DNA of 8,023 bases from Armatimonadota bacterium (GTDB lineage: Bacteria; Sysuimicrobiota; Sysuimicrobiia; Sysuimicrobiales; VGFF01): the NCBI GenBank assembly GCA_016868955.1, contig VGFF01000092.1:1-8023 (forward strand), given 5' to 3'. Under the pieces are notes generated by a model. That model was given only the letters and a program-made list of their open reading frames with translations, searched no databases and was not told the DNA's origin. The translations under genes and the position numbers were made by a program. Positions 6,328-8,023 of the stretch are shown one piece after another (within the stretch, counting starts at the first letter, position 1; each line of letters opens with the position of its first letter).

Positions 6328-8023
6328 TCACGACCCGACGTGCGGGAACGGCGCGAGATCGCGCCAATTGTCCCCGCTCTTGACGTCCACGCAGATCGGC
6401 ACCGCGAGCGTCATCGCGTCCCGCATCGCGTTCGTGACGGCGGCGCCGAGCGGCGGCGCCAGGGCGATCGGCGCCTCGAAGAGGAGCTCGTCGTGCACTT
6501 GCAGCACCATCCGAGCGCCGGAAAACCGCGGCATCACCTCACGATGGATCCGAATCATCGCGAGCTTGATCAAGTCCGCGCCGGTACCTTGTATCGGCGT
6601 ATTGATGGCGATCCGCTCCGCGGCCTCGCGCACGGCGCGATTGCGGCTGTGCAGATCGGCGAGCGGACGGCGGCGGCCGGCCAAGGTCGACACGTAGCCG
6701 TCTCGGCGCGCCGCCGCGATCGTGTCGTCGATGTATGCGCGGACGCCGGGGTACGTCTGGAAGTAGCGCTCGATGTACACGCGCGCCTCCGCCGGCGCCA
6801 CGCTGATCTGCGTCGCCAGCCCGAAGTCGCTGATGCCGTAGGCGATCCCGAAGTTGATGATCTTCGCGCGCCGCCGATGCTCGGCCGTCATCGTCTCGGG
6901 CGTGACCCCGAAGACGTCGCACGCGACCTCGGTATGAATGTCGCGACCGGCGCGGAACGCTGCCCGCAAGCCCTCGTCGCCGCTGATGTGCGCGAGCAGG
7001 CGCAGCTCGATCTGGTTGTAGTCGGCGGCGACGAGCACGTGACCGGGCGCCGCCACGAACGCGCGCCGGATGCGCCGCCCGTCTTCGCTGCGGATGGGGA
7101 TGTTCTGCAAGTTCGGATCGCGCGAGCTGAGCCGGCCGGTGGCGGCCACGATCTGGTCGAACGTCGTGTGGATGCGGCCGCTCACAGGATCGACCAGTCG
7201 CGGCAAGACGTCGATGTACGTCGACTGCAGCTTCGACAGCTCGCGGTGGGCGAGGATCTTCGCGACGATCTCGTGCTGCGGCGCCAGGATCTCCAGGACC
7301 TCGGCATCCGTCGAGTAGCCGGTCTTGGTCTTCTTGATCGCCGGCAGACCGAGCTTCTCGAACAGCACGAACGCCAGCTGCTTCGGCGATCCGATGTTGA
7401 AGTCGGTTCCGGCCAACGCCTGGATCTCGCTCGTCAAGCGGTCGAGGCGGGCGCGGAAGTCGGTCGCGAGGTCGGTGAGGTAGCCGGCGTCGCAGGCGAC
7501 GCCGGCAGATTCGACGTCGGCAAGCACCTCGGCAAGCGGCATCTCGATGTCCCGGAAGACGCCTTCGACCTCGGCCGAACGCATCGCCGAATCGAGGACC
7601 GCGCGCAGGCGATGCGCGACGTCGGCGTCCTCGCAGGCGTCGGCCCAGTCCGGCGCGAGCGACAGGCCCAGGCCGTCTCCCGCCGCCGCGGCGCCGCCGC
7701 GCAGGCGCCAGTTCAATCGTTCGAGGGCTACGGTCGCGAGATCGTGGCTGCGTCGTCCGGGGTTGAGCACGTACGACGCGATGCCGACGTCGAACGCGAA
7801 CGCGGCCGGGCGCCAGCCGGCGGCCCGCATCCGCGCCAAGTCTCCCTTCACGTCGGGGCTGATCTTCTCGATCGACGAGTCCTCGACGATGGTCCGGAGC
7901 AACGCGCCGTCTTCGCCCGCGGCGGCGAGATACATCGCCGCGCCCGGCTCCGGACAGATCCCCGCGCCGAGGACGCCACCCTTCCAGGCCGGGCCTTCGC
8001 CGCGCACCGCGATGCCGACGACC
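6328..8023 (-). CDS. polA: DNA polymerase I, 5' part cut by window edge
   Basis: Pol I fills excision and Okazaki gaps. The visible 564 residues cover most of the 3'-5' exonuclease-like domain and the complete polymerase domain; the 5'-nuclease part, if present, lies past the right edge. The thumb reads FNIGSPKQLAFVLFEKLGLP. Polymerase motif A is DYNQIELR (about 7023-7000), motif B is KIINFGIAYG (6864-6835) with the O-helix Lys, Phe and Tyr in place, and motif C is QVHDELL (6501-6481) with the catalytic Asp-Glu. It ends at TGA 6330-6328. In the exonuclease-like domain the Asp in VKGD (about 7844) is kept, but the site of the catalytic Tyr before the EDAD motif reads DACEDADV (about 7640-7618), with Asp instead of Tyr. 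The DxE motif is off the window, so proofreading status is open but doubtful. Motif A has Asn where most family members have Ser. Identification is certain. Confidence 0.99.
   Translation of the reverse strand, partial: VVGIAVRGEGPAWKGGVLGAGICPEPGAAMYLAAAGEDGALLRTIVEDSSIEKISPDVKGDLARMRAAGWRPAAFAFDVGIASYVLNPGRRSHDLATVALERLNWRLRGGAAAAGDGLGLSLAPDWADACEDADVAHRLRAVLDSAMRSAEVEGVFRDIEMPLAEVLADVESAGVACDAGYLTDLATDFRARLDRLTSEIQALAGTDFNIGSPKQLAFVLFEKLGLPAIKKTKTGYSTDAEVLEILAPQHEIVAKILAHRELSKLQSTYIDVLPRLVDPVSGRIHTTFDQIVAATGRLSSRDPNLQNIPIRSEDGRRIRRAFVAAPGHVLVAADYNQIELRLLAHISGDEGLRAAFRAGRDIHTEVACDVFGVTPETMTAEHRRRAKIINFGIAYGISDFGLATQISVAPAEARVYIERYFQTYPGVRAYIDDTIAAARRDGYVSTLAGRRRPLADLHSRNRAVREAAERIAINTPIQGTGADLIKLAMIRIHREVMPRFSGARMVLQVHDELLFEAPIALAPPLGAAVTNAMRDAMTLAVPICVDVKSGDNWRDLAPFPHVGS

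Noticed and set aside
6057..6383. Plus-strand open frame between the secreted gene and polA
   Set aside because: It overlaps the polA 3' end antisense, and has no ribosome site or domain.

Overview
The window is an 8 kb, high-GC chromosomal stretch (roughly two thirds G+C by eye) in which every gene I can support lies on the minus strand. Read in transcription order, from right to left, it holds: the 3' part of polA (DNA polymerase I, cut by the right edge); a 276-base gap; a small secreted protein of unknown function whose stop overlaps the coaE start as ATGA; coaE (dephospho-CoA kinase); a small protein with two hydrophobic segments and a Pro/Gly-rich linker; a secreted Ig-like domain protein; a secreted copper-amine-oxidase N-terminal-like (stalk domain) protein whose frame is broken three times; a 5'-truncated DUF1801-like remnant; and nearly all of uvrB (its 3' end is cut by the left edge).

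The organism looks like a free-living, GC-rich bacterium. Signal peptides, repeated stalk-domain motifs and Pro/Gly-rich small envelope proteins beside core repair genes recall deep-branching, metagenome-derived lineages such as Eremiobacterota (WPS-2), Armatimonadota or relatives. This is an impression from protein style and not a phylogenetic result.

The functional core is DNA repair and replication (polA, uvrB) plus the last step of CoA synthesis (coaE). Pol I fills the gap left by UvrABC excision, so their closeness makes sense, although uvrB appears to have its own promoter (an exact TATAAT). Between coaE and uvrB sits a block of three consecutive genes for exported or membrane proteins, with no recognisable enzyme among them. 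Their order suggests an envelope-related group.

The region from about 2200 to 4030 looks unsettled. The stalk-domain gene needs three successive -1 shifts to be read through, a perfect 19-bp hairpin overlaps its presumed 3' end, and the next gene lacks its N-terminal half. By contrast uvrB, coaE and polA are open throughout. This is either true gene decay or uncorrected single-base deletions in the assembly. I see no CRISPR array, transposase, tRNA or rRNA, and no convincing new defence or biosynthetic system.
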